Assembly (NCBI RefSeq): GCF_000725805.1 | Contig: NZ_JOFT01000052.1 | Location: 1-38,491, forward strand | Source of the DNA: Streptomyces xanthophaeus | GTDB taxonomy: Bacteria; Actinomycetota; Actinomycetes; Streptomycetales; Streptomycetaceae | Direction of reading: 5' to 3' | Length of the DNA: 38,491 bases | Shown: piece after piece, positions 23,777 to 33,936 of the stretch | How the letters are laid out: every line of letters starts with the position of its first letter | How positions within the stretch are numbered: the stretch's first letter is position 1 | Notes under the pieces: generated by a model | The model's database searches: none | Told to the model about the DNA's origin: nothing | What the model saw: only the letters and a program-made list of their open reading frames with translations | Program-made: the position numbers and the translations under genes

Positions 23777-23864
23777 CCCGATTCGCCCATTCGGCCTAGT
23801 CCGCTGGGGCCACGTGCGAACCATCCGAAATGACAGGGGAGTTGGCCTGAACCGCCCGCACGAG

Positions 23865-23877
23865 TGATGCGTCATCA
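23865..23877. promoter_or_regulatory. Palindrome TGATG-CGT-CATCA
   Basis: Perfect 5+5 inverted repeat with 3-nt centre in the AT-richer gap before the DUF5999 gene, 116 nt upstream of its first possible start. Operator function is a guess. Confidence 0.3.
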
Positions 23878-23940
23878 ATCTATGAGGACAGCTGCTGGGA
23901 AATACCTGCGAAGCGGCTGTCGTGGGGGAAGACTGAGGAC

Positions 23941-23968
23941 ACGCTCCCCGCGGGTGCGGGGATGACCC
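23941..23968 (+). repeat. Solitary type I-E CRISPR-repeat-like 28-mer
   Basis: The 28 nt starting ACGCTCCCCGCGGGTGCGGG and ending GATGACCC have the form of actinobacterial/enterobacterial I-E repeats: 28 nt long, stem CCCCGC / GCGGGG with 4-nt loop, and a GATxACC-type 3' tail. No second copy lies at spacer distance on either side and no cas gene is in the window. It ends 12 nt before the ATG at 23981. Confidence 0.5.
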
Positions 23969-23980
23969 AGGGGGACGGCC

Positions 23981-24226
23981 ATGAACCACGTATCGAGCCG
24001 TAGCACGCAGACCACACCGCAGCGAAAGAACGCATCCATGTGCCAGCACCAGCCAGCCTGCCCGTCAGCCGACTCCGCCGACCGGGAGGCGGCCCTCCCG
24101 GTGGCCAACCACCCGGAACAGGGCTGGAGCCTGCTGTGCAACGGCGTCCTGCTCTTCGAGGACACCGGCGAGCTGCTGCCGGACGGCCAGATCATCGCCC
24201 CGCACCGCCCGCTCGCGGCGGCCTAG
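23981..24226 (+). CDS. Small Streptomyces protein of the DUF5999 type
   Basis: 81 aa from ATG 23981 (AGGGGGAC 7 nt upstream), or 62 aa from ATG 24038, which matches the usual start MCQHQPACPSADSADREAA but has only a weak purine stretch. Conserved core NHPEQGWSLLCNGVLLFEDT and GELLPDGQIIAPHRP; three Cys (CQHQPAC, LLC) could bind a metal. Such proteins are widespread in Streptomyces and of unknown role. A strong terminator follows 18 nt after the stop. Confidence 0.8.
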   Translation: MNHVSSRSTQTTPQRKNASMCQHQPACPSADSADREAALPVANHPEQGWSLLCNGVLLFEDTGELLPDGQIIAPHRPLAAA

Positions 24227-24244
24227 GCGCCACAGCACGTACGG

Positions 24245-24289
24245 GAAAGGGGCCGGCCCCGGGAGGAGATCCCGGGGCCGGCCCCTTTC
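24245..24289. terminator. Bidirectional terminator between DUF5999 gene and gcvP
   Basis: Perfect 20-bp stem (24245-24264 with 24270-24289), 5-nt loop GGAGA. AAA/TTT tips at the stem base give short T tracts on both strands. Confidence 0.93.
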
Positions 24290-24302
24290 ACGTGCGGTGC
24301 GA

Positions 24303-27188
<2,886 letters not shown>

Positions 27189-27250
27189 GTACGGAGGCCT
27201 CCTGGTCGTATGACCTGCGAGGGGTACCACGGCGCGGGCACCCGAGCGGC

Positions 27251-27475
27251 CTCCCCCTCTGTCATCTCAACCTGAGAGTTTCACCGGCCGCTCGAGGGTC
27301 GCTCGACAGACCGGCTTTCACCGTCGGTGAGGAGGGGAACCGGCACTGCGCGCCCGGTACCCGCCCCTGCTTTCCAGAGTGGCCTCGTCCGTGCGGTACG
27401 TATGCCTGAGAGATTCCGGGGAGGATTTGCTCCTTCGGCGCCTCCGTCGCTTTCACTCGGAGGACTCTCCCGCAC
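27251..27475 (-). promoter_or_regulatory. Tandem glycine riboswitch controlling gcvP
   Basis: On the minus strand, aptamer 1 (about 27471-27364) shows GGGAGAGTCC, GCGCCGAAGGAGCAA, and CTCTCAGGCA, ending near CACTCTGGAAAGCAGGGG. Aptamer 2 (about 27345-27251) has CGGTGAAACTCTCAGG followed by GATGACAGAGGGGGA. These are the signature core elements of the two-aptamer glycine riboswitch, placed 63 nt before the gcvP ATG. It presumably turns gcvP on when glycine is abundant. Confidence 0.95.
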
Positions 27476-27595
27476 AGGGTCGACAGCCGTCACCCAGCCT
27501 ACCAGCGACGATCCGGACCCTCCCCCGAGTGGCCTCAGCCCCGGATATGCACTTCTGTAGTCATTACGGAGCAGTTGCGACCAATTGGAGGGACC

Positions 27596-27991
27596 GTGCA
27601 GACCGACATCGATCCGCGCAGCCTGATCGGCCGCAAGGCGTTCGACCGCAATGGCACCAAGATCGGCACCGTGGACGAGGTCTACCTCGACGATGCCACG
27701 GGCACCCCGGAATGGGCCGCCGTCCGGACCGGCCTCTTCGGCCGGGACGCATTCGTCCCCCTGGAGCCCAGCGAGATGGTGGGGGACGCCCTGCACGTGC
27801 CCTTCGAGCGCTCCCTCATCAAGGACGCCCCGGACTTCGGAGTCGGCCGCCACCTCTCCCCCGAACAGGAGCTCCAGCTCTACCACCACTACGGCCTGGA
27901 CGTGACCCTGCCCAGCGAGTTCCGCCACCCGCCCGCATCCGGCTCCGGGTCCGGCCGCGACTTCGGCCGCCTGGCCGGAGGAGAAGGCTAG
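27596..27991 (+). CDS. PRC-barrel domain protein
   Basis: 131 aa. GTG 27596 with GGAGGGA 2-3 nt away fits; the TTG at 27575 would place the ribosome site inside the gene. PRC-barrel over residues 8-75: DPRSLIGRKAFDRNGTKIG, VDEVYLDDATGTPEWAAVRTGLFG, FVPLEPSEMVGDALHVPFE. The second part (LSPEQELQLYHHYGLDV) is common in streptomycete members. Function unknown, perhaps RNA or membrane-protein association. Its stop shares CTAG with the convergent dinB stop. Confidence 0.92.
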   Translation: MQTDIDPRSLIGRKAFDRNGTKIGTVDEVYLDDATGTPEWAAVRTGLFGRDAFVPLEPSEMVGDALHVPFERSLIKDAPDFGVGRHLSPEQELQLYHHYGLDVTLPSEFRHPPASGSGSGRDFGRLAGGEG

Positions 27992-29457
27992 CCCCCGTCC
28001 CCCACCAGCGGCAGCGGATCGGACGGCTCCAGCTCGGGGTCGTCCACCCGGAAGGTCCGCACCCGGCCGGGCTCCGAACCGGGCTGCTCGAACCGTACGG
28101 TCACCCGCCCGACCCCGCTGCCCTGCACCCACCCGGGCCCGTACACCGCGTGCCGTACGTCGCTGCCCGCCGCCCAGCGCCGCCCGGGGGCCGTCTCCGG
28201 CTCCCGGGGCGGCTCCGCACCCGCCCGGGGCGTCCCGGGAGCCCCAGGCGCCTCGTCAGCCCCCTCCAGCCCGGGTACACCGGGCGCACCGGGCGCCGCC
28301 TCCGTACCGGCAGTCCCGCCTTCCCTGCCTTCCCCGTCTGACCCACCCGTCTCGCCTGGCCCGCCGACCCCGCCCGCCTCGGCGGTGAGCGCCTGCGCGA
28401 ACAGGTCCTCCTGCGTGTAGTCGGCCAGCCCCGTCACCCCCACGCCCAGCAGCCGCACCCCTCCCGTGGTGTCCACGGCCTCCAGCAGCCTCGCGGCGGC
28501 CTCCCGCACCACGCCCGGGTCGTCCGTGGGCCCCCGCAGCGTCTCGGAGCGCGTCAGCGTCGAGAAGTCGTACCGCCGCACCTTCAGCACGATCGTGCGG
28601 CCCGAGTGGCCGGAGCCCCGCAGCCGCTGCACGCACCGGTCGGCCAGCCGCTGCACCTCGCCCCGGATCCGGATCCGGTCGTGCAGGTCCACGTCGAAGG
28701 TGTCCTCGACCGAAACCGACTTCGCGTCCCGCTCCGCCACCACCGGCCGGTCGTCCAGGCCCAGCGCCATCCGGTACAGGCCGACCCCGTGGGAGCGCCC
28801 CAGCATCCGGACCAGCTCGTCCTCCCCCGCCTCGGCCAGCTCCCCCACCAGGGTGATCCCGGCCCGCCGCAGGTGCTCCCCGGTGGCCGGCCCCACCCCC
28901 GGCAGGGTCCGTACCGGCATCGGCGCGAGCAGTTCCCGCTCCGTCCCCGGCTCGATCAGCAGCAGCCCGTCGGGCTTGGCCTCCTCGGACGCCACCTTGG
29001 CCAGCATCTTCGACCCCGCCAGCCCCACTGACCCGCTGAGCCCCGTGGCGGCCCGGATGTCCGCCCTCAGCCGCTCCCCCGTCGCCCTGGCGCCCCGGGC
29101 GTCGAAGGCCGTGCCGCCCGCCTCCAGGTCCACGAAGGCCTCGTCCAGGCTGAGCGGCTCCACGAGCGGTGACAGCTCCCGCAGGAGGCCCATGACCACC
29201 TCGCTGACCTCGCGGTAGAGGCTGAAGCGCGGGATGAGGCAGGCGCCGTTCGGACAGAGCCGCCTCGCCTGGCCCATGGGCATCGCCGAATGCACCCCGA
29301 ACCGCCGCGCTTCGTACGAGGCGGTGGCCACGACACCGCGCGGCCCCAGGCCCCCGACGATCACGGCCTTCCCGCGCAGGCTCGGCTTGGACGCCTGCTC
29401 CACGGCGGCGTAGAAGGCGTCCATGTCCAGGTGGAGGATGGTCGGGGCGGCTCTCAC
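27988..29457 (-). CDS. dinB: DNA polymerase IV (Y family) with C-terminal Tudor-like extension
   Basis: 489 aa from GTG 29457. Translesion polymerase: metal-binding Asp11 in LHLDMDAFYAAVEQ and Asp105-Glu106 in SLDEAFVDLE, thumb/helix-hairpin RTLPGVGPATGEHLRRAG, little finger to about residue 345, then a beta-clamp motif QEDLF (349-353). After a Gly/Glu/Pro-rich linker (about 360-425) comes an extra domain, 426-489, with GSDVRHAVYGPGWVQGSGVG, resembling the Tudor-like C-terminal domain of UvrD/PcrA helicases, which contacts RNA polymerase. Ends in the shared CTAG with the PRC-barrel gene. Followed upstream on the same strand by a merR gene 44 nt away. Confidence 0.96.
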   Translation of the reverse strand: MRAAPTILHLDMDAFYAAVEQASKPSLRGKAVIVGGLGPRGVVATASYEARRFGVHSAMPMGQARRLCPNGACLIPRFSLYREVSEVVMGLLRELSPLVEPLSLDEAFVDLEAGGTAFDARGARATGERLRADIRAATGLSGSVGLAGSKMLAKVASEEAKPDGLLLIEPGTERELLAPMPVRTLPGVGPATGEHLRRAGITLVGELAEAGEDELVRMLGRSHGVGLYRMALGLDDRPVVAERDAKSVSVEDTFDVDLHDRIRIRGEVQRLADRCVQRLRGSGHSGRTIVLKVRRYDFSTLTRSETLRGPTDDPGVVREAAARLLEAVDTTGGVRLLGVGVTGLADYTQEDLFAQALTAEAGGVGGPGETGGSDGEGREGGTAGTEAAPGAPGVPGLEGADEAPGAPGTPRAGAEPPREPETAPGRRWAAGSDVRHAVYGPGWVQGSGVGRVTVRFEQPGSEPGRVRTFRVDDPELEPSDPLPLVGDGG

Positions 29458-29501
29458 AGGCCCGATGCTGCCCTACGGGACTGACATCGCCCCGGTGCTG
29501 C

Positions 29502-30143
29502 TCACACGGCGCGGTTGCGCCGGGCGGCCAGCTCGTCGGTCGGGTTGCGGCCCACGACGGTCTCGCCCGTGTCCACGCGCTCCCCGTGCAGCTGGGACAG
29601 CGCGTTCTCCACGTCCCGCCACACGACGCCCACGGCGATGCCGAAGACGCCCTGCCCGCCCTGGAGCAGGCTCACGACCTGGTCGGGCGAGGTGCACTCG
29701 TACACGGTGGCGCCGTCGCTCATCAGCGTCATGCGCTCAAGGTCCGAGAAACCGCGGTCCCGCAGGTGCTGCACGGCGGTGCGGATGTTCTGGAGCGCCA
29801 CCCCGGTGTCGAGGAAGCGCTTGACGATCTTGAGAACGACCACGTCCCGGAAGCTGTACAGCCGCTGGGTGCCCGACCCGTACGCGGGCCGCACGCTCGG
29901 CTCCACCAGTCCGGTGCGCGCCCAGTAGTCGAGCTGCCGGTAGGTGATGCCGGCCGCGGCGCACGCCGTGGGCCCGCGGTAGCCGACCTGCTCGGGGGCC
30001 GGGTCCTCGCCGTCCACCGGTGCGACCGGTGTCGACTCCGGCTGGCGGCGCGCGGAACCCAGTCCGCTGCCGTGCAACGGGTACGGCCCACCGTCACTCC
30101 GCGCGGGGGTACCCCCGGTCGTACCGTCGCCCGTGATCCTCAC
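29502..30143 (-). CDS. MerR-family regulator (M. tuberculosis Rv1830 type)
   Basis: 213 aa from GTG 30143, CGGAGGG ribosome site. A 50-residue Gly/Pro-rich tail precedes the winged helix VGYRGPTACAAAGITYRQLDYWARTGLVEPS ... SGTQRLYSFRDVVVLKIVKRFLDTGV (residues 53-120), then a long dimerisation helix and a C-terminal domain LMSDGATVYECTSPDQVVSLLQGGQGVFGIAVG. Position next to the bifunctional nuclease gene matches Rv1830 in mycobacteria. The gap upstream (30144-30324) holds overlapping palindromes that could be its operator. Confidence 0.92.
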   Translation of the reverse strand: MRITGDGTTGGTPARSDGGPYPLHGSGLGSARRQPESTPVAPVDGEDPAPEQVGYRGPTACAAAGITYRQLDYWARTGLVEPSVRPAYGSGTQRLYSFRDVVVLKIVKRFLDTGVALQNIRTAVQHLRDRGFSDLERMTLMSDGATVYECTSPDQVVSLLQGGQGVFGIAVGVVWRDVENALSQLHGERVDTGETVVGRNPTDELAARRNRAV

Positions 30144-30213
30144 GCCGACCCTCCGTCCTTGACCTGCCCACCTTGAAGGTAGGCAGTCACCAGGGGTGCG
30201 TCAACGATCGCCA

Positions 30214-30239
30214 CACTCGGCACGCCGAGTGATAATCAC
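30214..30239. promoter_or_regulatory. Overlapping palindromes upstream of merR
   Basis: CACTCGG-CACG-CCGAGTG (30214-30231) overlaps GTGAT-A-ATCAC (30229-30239). Both are perfect. They lie 71-96 nt upstream of the MerR start and 86 nt after the nuclease gene; MerR proteins bind such spaced inverted repeats. Confidence 0.5.
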
Positions 30240-30324
30240 CCTGAGAGTGGTTTCCCGTATCCCCTTGCGGGGAAAGGCTACTCGAATGGGCTGAAAGTTC
30301 ACGGTGGGCGACGCGGCCGCCGCG

Positions 30325-30798
30325 TCACTGCGGGCCGGTACCGAAGTCCTCCGGCGAGATCTGGTCGAGGAACTCGCGGAACTTCTCCACCTCGTCCTCC
30401 TGCTCGTCGGGAATGGCGATTCCGGCGTCGTCGAGCACGCCGTCACTGCCGTAGATCGGCGTCCCCGTCCGCAGGGCCAGCGCTATGGCATCGGAAGGCC
30501 GCGCGCTCACCTCGACCCCGCTGGCGAAGACGAGCTCCGCGTAGAAGACACCCTCCCGCAGATCCGTGATCCGGACCTCGGTGAGCTCCTCACCGACCGC
30601 CTCCAGCACGTCCTTGAACAGGTCGTGCGTCAGCGGCCGGGCAGGGGCCATGCCCTGCTGTGCGAAGGCAATGGCGGTCGCCTCCCCTGGACCGATCCAG
30701 ATGGGGAGGTACCGGTCGCCTCCCACTTCACGCAGGAGCACGATCGGTTGGTTGGAGGGCATTTCCACCCGGACACCCACAACGTCGAGCTCGTTCAC
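30325..30798 (-). CDS. Bifunctional nuclease family protein (DUF151)
   Basis: 157 aa from GTG 30798. MNELDVVGVRVEMPSNQPIVLL, then YLPIWIGPGEATAIAFAQQG, DLREGVFYAELVFASGVEV, and ARPSDAIALALRTGTPIY are the conserved blocks of this family (BBD/BFN domain). Plant and bacterial members show DNase/RNase activity in vitro; the bacterial role is unclear. Acidic C-terminal tail. Matches Rv1829 by position between two merR genes. Confidence 0.95.
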   Translation of the reverse strand: MNELDVVGVRVEMPSNQPIVLLREVGGDRYLPIWIGPGEATAIAFAQQGMAPARPLTHDLFKDVLEAVGEELTEVRITDLREGVFYAELVFASGVEVSARPSDAIALALRTGTPIYGSDGVLDDAGIAIPDEQEDEVEKFREFLDQISPEDFGTGPQ

Positions 30799-30861
30799 AC
30801 AGCAACCCTAGGACCTGCCCGGCAGGTTTGGGTAGTCGGGGCTCCACTCCGACCAGCGCGC

Positions 30862-31644
30862 TCAGCGCAACCGGACGCCGAGAGCGGTCTGCACGAGCGC
30901 CTCGTGGAGCCGTACGGAGAGCCCCGCGAGCTCCTTCAGGGTGGCCTCCGCATGGGCCCTGGTCTGGGGATTGCGATGCCTGCGCAGCGGGGTCACGACC
31001 TGCTCCACCAGGCCGGCCTCCCGGTCGGCGGCGGCCTTCATCGCCCGCAGGTGACGCGGCTCCAGCCCGAACCGCCCCAGGTCGGCGACCAGCCGGGCCA
31101 CCGTGACGGCCTCGGCGTCGAATCCGCCGCCGGGCACCTCGGCGAGCAGCCCGTACGACTCCCACTCGGCCAGCTGGGCCTCGTCCACCTCCGCGGCGGC
31201 GATCAGCTCGGCGCGGCCCACACGGGACGCCGTGGGCCTCTCCCGGCCCACCTCGCCGTACAGGGCGGCCGGACTGGCCGGGTCCAGCTGACCTGCACCG
31301 TCGCGACTGCCGGCGGGCGCCGGGATACGGATCTGCTCACCGCGGTCGAGCGCGTCGAGCTGCTCGCGGATGACCTTCAACGGCATGTAGTGGTCGCGCT
31401 GCAGCCTCAGGATGCGGGCCAGCCGCTCGATGTCCCCGGCGCTGAACTTGCGGTATCCGGAAGGTGTGCGCGTGGGCTCCACGAGCCCCTCCGCCTCCAG
31501 GAAGCGGATCTTCGAGATCGTGACTTCGGGGAACTCGTCACGCAGCGTGGTGAGCACCGTGCCGATGCTCACCAGCCGCCCGGCCGGGCCGACTGACCCG
31601 GCGGTGCCGTTCTTCGGGGCACCGCCGGTCGGGGTGCGCAGCAT
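30862..31644 (-). CDS. ftsR: MerR-family regulator, FtsR-like
   Basis: 260 aa from ATG 31644 with AAGGAAGG upstream. Winged helix (25-95): LVSIGTVLTTLRDEFPEVTISKIRFLEAEGLVEP, SGYRKFSAGDIERLARILRLQRDHYMPL. A second helical domain (ELIAAAEVDEAQLAEWESYGLL ...) forms the rest. In Corynebacterium the orthologue next to odhI activates ftsZ (FtsR); Rv1828 is the mycobacterial counterpart. The name is given by gene order plus family and should be taken as orthology by position. 18 nt separate it from the FHA gene, so the two are co-transcribed. Confidence 0.85.
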   Translation of the reverse strand: MLRTPTGGAPKNGTAGSVGPAGRLVSIGTVLTTLRDEFPEVTISKIRFLEAEGLVEPTRTPSGYRKFSAGDIERLARILRLQRDHYMPLKVIREQLDALDRGEQIRIPAPAGSRDGAGQLDPASPAALYGEVGRERPTASRVGRAELIAAAEVDEAQLAEWESYGLLAEVPGGGFDAEAVTVARLVADLGRFGLEPRHLRAMKAAADREAGLVEQVVTPLRRHRNPQTRAHAEATLKELAGLSVRLHEALVQTALGVRLR

Positions 31645-31662
31645 GGGGCCTTCCTTGGCAGG

Positions 31663-32499
31663 TCAGATGCCCCGCAGGCTCGCGTAGAAGACCAGCCGGT
31701 ACTTGCCGATCTGCACTTCGTCGCCGTTGTGCAGGGCGACCGCGTCGATCGGCTCACGGTTCACGTACGTGCCGTTGAGGCTGCCCACGTCGGAGACGGT
31801 GAAGCCGCCTTCCGGGCTCCTGCGGAACTCGACGTGCCGCCGGGAGACCGTGACGTCGTCCAGGAAGATGTCGCTCTGCGGGTGCCGGCCTGCCGTGGTC
31901 AGTTCGCCGTCCAGCAGGAAGCGGCTGCCGGAGTTGGGACCGCGCCGCACGATCAGCAGGGCGGAACCGGGGGGCAGTGCCTCCACCGCGGCCTGGGCCT
32001 CGGGGGACAGCGAGGACGACGCGTGCGTCTGTCCCGACACCTCGGCCTCGTAGGCCTCCAGGCCCGAGATCGAGATGGTGGACGTGGTCTCCGAGGCACG
32101 CTCCGGCGTCAGACCCGCCCGCAGCGGCGCCCCGCAGTTGGAGCAGAACCGGCTGGCCGCATCGCTGCGGTGCCCGCACCTGCTGCAAATCTGCTCGGCC
32201 GACATGGACGGCTCCTCGCGCCGCGGCTGCCCCGCGGAGGCATTGGTGGCATACGGGTCGGGGGCAAACCCTCCACCCGAACTTGAGGTTGACGGTTCCC
32301 CGAAACCTATGCGTCCGGTACCGGCAGGGTCAACAGACGACGCGCCGTGGGAGCCCGGAACATCACCCGCGCCCGCGACCTCGTCGCGGAAGAGCGGCCG
32401 GTCGCCCTGCCCTTCCACGTCACCGTGCCCGGCACGATGACGTGCTGCGCCGCTGTCCTCACGGTTCTTCTTGCCGAACAACTTCTCAAACAACTTCAC
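31663..32499 (-). CDS. garA: FHA-domain signalling protein with zinc ribbon (GarA/OdhI type)
   Basis: 278 aa from GTG 32499 (AAGGGGAA 6-7 nt upstream). Order: N-terminal KLFEKLFGKKN, 85 residues of low complexity, four-Cys zinc ribbon (C105, C108, C119, C122), phospho-acceptor ETTST motif (137-141), and FHA domain 182-275 with Arg205, Ser219, His222, Asn242. In GarA/OdhI the ETTS threonine is phosphorylated by Ser/Thr kinases, whereupon the FHA domain closes on it; unphosphorylated protein inhibits 2-oxoglutarate dehydrogenase and glutamate dehydrogenase. The zinc ribbon and long tail are absent from mycobacterial GarA. An internal ATG at 32205 with GAGGAG could give a 180-aa GarA-sized form. 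Confidence 0.9.
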   Translation of the reverse strand: MKLFEKLFGKKNREDSGAARHRAGHGDVEGQGDRPLFRDEVAGAGDVPGSHGASSVDPAGTGRIGFGEPSTSSSGGGFAPDPYATNASAGQPRREEPSMSAEQICSRCGHRSDAASRFCSNCGAPLRAGLTPERASETTSTISISGLEAYEAEVSGQTHASSSLSPEAQAAVEALPPGSALLIVRRGPNSGSRFLLDGELTTAGRHPQSDIFLDDVTVSRRHVEFRRSPEGGFTVSDVGSLNGTYVNREPIDAVALHNGDEVQIGKYRLVFYASLRGI

Positions 32500-32689
32500 G
32501 GGCGATTCCCCTTGACCGAAATAGACCCGCCCGTGGGGCAGGACGAACTCCACATGCACACACCTGCCGACCCGGACATTCTCACAACGTCCGTAACCAC
32601 CAGACAGTTTCCACCACGTACGGCGACTTCTGTGCGCCGACCCCCCGCAGGCATCAGCCCACGTGAGCCGGTCCACGCTCCGCCCCGTC
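32500..32689 (-). promoter_or_regulatory. 190-nt gap upstream of the FHA gene
   Basis: Less GC-rich, no credible open frame. It presumably carries the promoter of the FHA-ftsR unit. In mycobacteria gcvH lies at this point between the FHA gene and the DUF881 gene; no trace of gcvH is seen here. Confidence 0.4.
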
Positions 32690-33598
32690 TCATGACGATG
32701 ACGACCGAGCGTAGTCAGGCTGCTTCGCAACCCGCAAGGCATCCACAACGATCTTCGCCGACCGTGTGACGGCTACGGTGGCCTGCTCCTTCTCCAGCGT
32801 CTGGACGACACCGCCGGGGATGTTGAGCGCCGGCTCCAGATCCTGGGGCTTGCCGATCACCTTGAACTCATAGGGCTGTGTGATCTTCTTACCGTCGATG
32901 CCGACCCCGCCGTCCTCGTCCGAGAAGAACGAGCTCGCCACGATGCGCACACCGTTGATCTGGATCGCCTCGGCCCCGGCCGCCCGCAGCTCCTGGAGGG
33001 TGTCCAGCAGCTGGTCCGACTGCACCTGGCCCGTGGGATCCGTGATCTTCAGCGTGATGCCCGGCCCCTGCGCTGCCACCGTACCGGCCAGGATGCCGAG
33101 TTGACGCTCCTTCTCCACGGTCTGTCTGCGGGCCTCCTCGGCCTGGTTGGAACTGCTCTCCAGCTCCCTGCGCTGATCCTCCAGACGCTGCTTCTCGTCC
33201 TCCAGGCGCTTGGTCCGCCCGTCGAGCTCGTCGAGGATGCGTACGAGGTCCTCCTGGCGCGCACCGCGCAGTGCGCTGGAGTCGCTGTTGGAGCGCACCT
33301 GGATGGCCAGTCCCAGCCCCAGGACGAACAGCAGCAGCGCGACGATCAGTTGCGCGCGGCTCACCCGCGGGGGCCACAGTCCGGCCGCGAGCCGCTGCCG
33401 GCCCGTCTCCTCGGCCGCCACGGGCCCGGCGGGAGCCGGTGGCGGTACGGGCCCGCCGGGCTCCGCCGGGGGCGTCTGCGGTGCCTGCGCTGCCTGTGAC
33501 GGGGGTGTCACCCGGTCCGCGGGCTCCCCGGAACCCTGCGTTCCATCGGGGCCCCCAGGACGCTCGGGGCGCTCGGGCGGGGTGTCGTTCGTACTCAT
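32690..33598 (-). CDS. DUF881 membrane-anchored coiled-coil protein
   Basis: 302 aa from ATG 33598. Pro/Gly-rich cytosolic tail (1-70), one membrane helix (about 80-102, QLIVALLLFVLGLGLAIQV), a coiled coil (LVRILDELDGRTKRLEDEKQ onwards to about 170), then the DUF881 extracytoplasmic domain with GPGITLKITDPTG, LQELRAAGAEAIQINGVRIV and PYEFKVIGKPQDLEPAL. Members act next to the small basic protein; links to division or sporulation are suggested from gene order only. Ends 5 nt after the neighbour's stop-start region, so one operon. Confidence 0.95.
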   Translation of the reverse strand: MSTNDTPPERPERPGGPDGTQGSGEPADRVTPPSQAAQAPQTPPAEPGGPVPPPAPAGPVAAEETGRQRLAAGLWPPRVSRAQLIVALLLFVLGLGLAIQVRSNSDSSALRGARQEDLVRILDELDGRTKRLEDEKQRLEDQRRELESSSNQAEEARRQTVEKERQLGILAGTVAAQGPGITLKITDPTGQVQSDQLLDTLQELRAAGAEAIQINGVRIVASSFFSDEDGGVGIDGKKITQPYEFKVIGKPQDLEPALNIPGGVVQTLEKEQATVAVTRSAKIVVDALRVAKQPDYARSSSS

Positions 33599-33603
33599 CG
33601 GCC

Positions 33604-33936
33604 TCACGCCCGGAACACGTGCCGGCGGATGGCCGCGGCGTTGGAGAAGATGCGGATGCCGAGGACCACGACCACACCGGTGGACAGCTGCGAACCGACG
33701 CCCAGCTTGTCGCCGAGGAAGACGATCAGGGCCGCCACGACCACGTTGGACAGGAACGACACCACGAAGACCTTGTCGACGAAGATGCCGTCCAGCATCG
33801 CGCGCAGGCCCCCGAACACCGCGTCCAGTGCCGCCACCACGGCGATCGGCAGATATGGCTCCACCACGGCCGGCACTTCGGGCCGGACCAGAAGCCCGAC
33901 CACCACTCCGGCCACGAGGCCCAGTACCGCGATCAC
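33604..33936 (-). CDS. sbp: Small basic protein, DUF1290 membrane protein
   Basis: 110 aa, GTG 33936 overlapping the upstream DUF881 stop by 4 nt (GTGA). Three to four hydrophobic helices: MIAVLGLVAGVVVGLL, LPIAVVAALDAVFGGL, VVSFLSNVVVAALIVFLG, STGVVVVLGIRIFSN. This is the highly conserved Sbp family found beside divIVA/ftsZ or pgsA in Gram-positives. Sandwiched between two DUF881 proteins, it likely forms a complex with them (inference). Confidence 0.96.
   Translation of the reverse strand: MIAVLGLVAGVVVGLLVRPEVPAVVEPYLPIAVVAALDAVFGGLRAMLDGIFVDKVFVVSFLSNVVVAALIVFLGDKLGVGSQLSTGVVVVLGIRIFSNAAAIRRHVFRA

Noticed and set aside
23941..23968. CRISPR array
   Set aside because: Only one repeat-like unit is present; no repeat at spacer distance and no cas genes, so it is reported as a solitary repeat.
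27251..27475. Small protein genes in the gcvP leader
   Set aside because: The short frames there are explained by the riboswitch core motifs.
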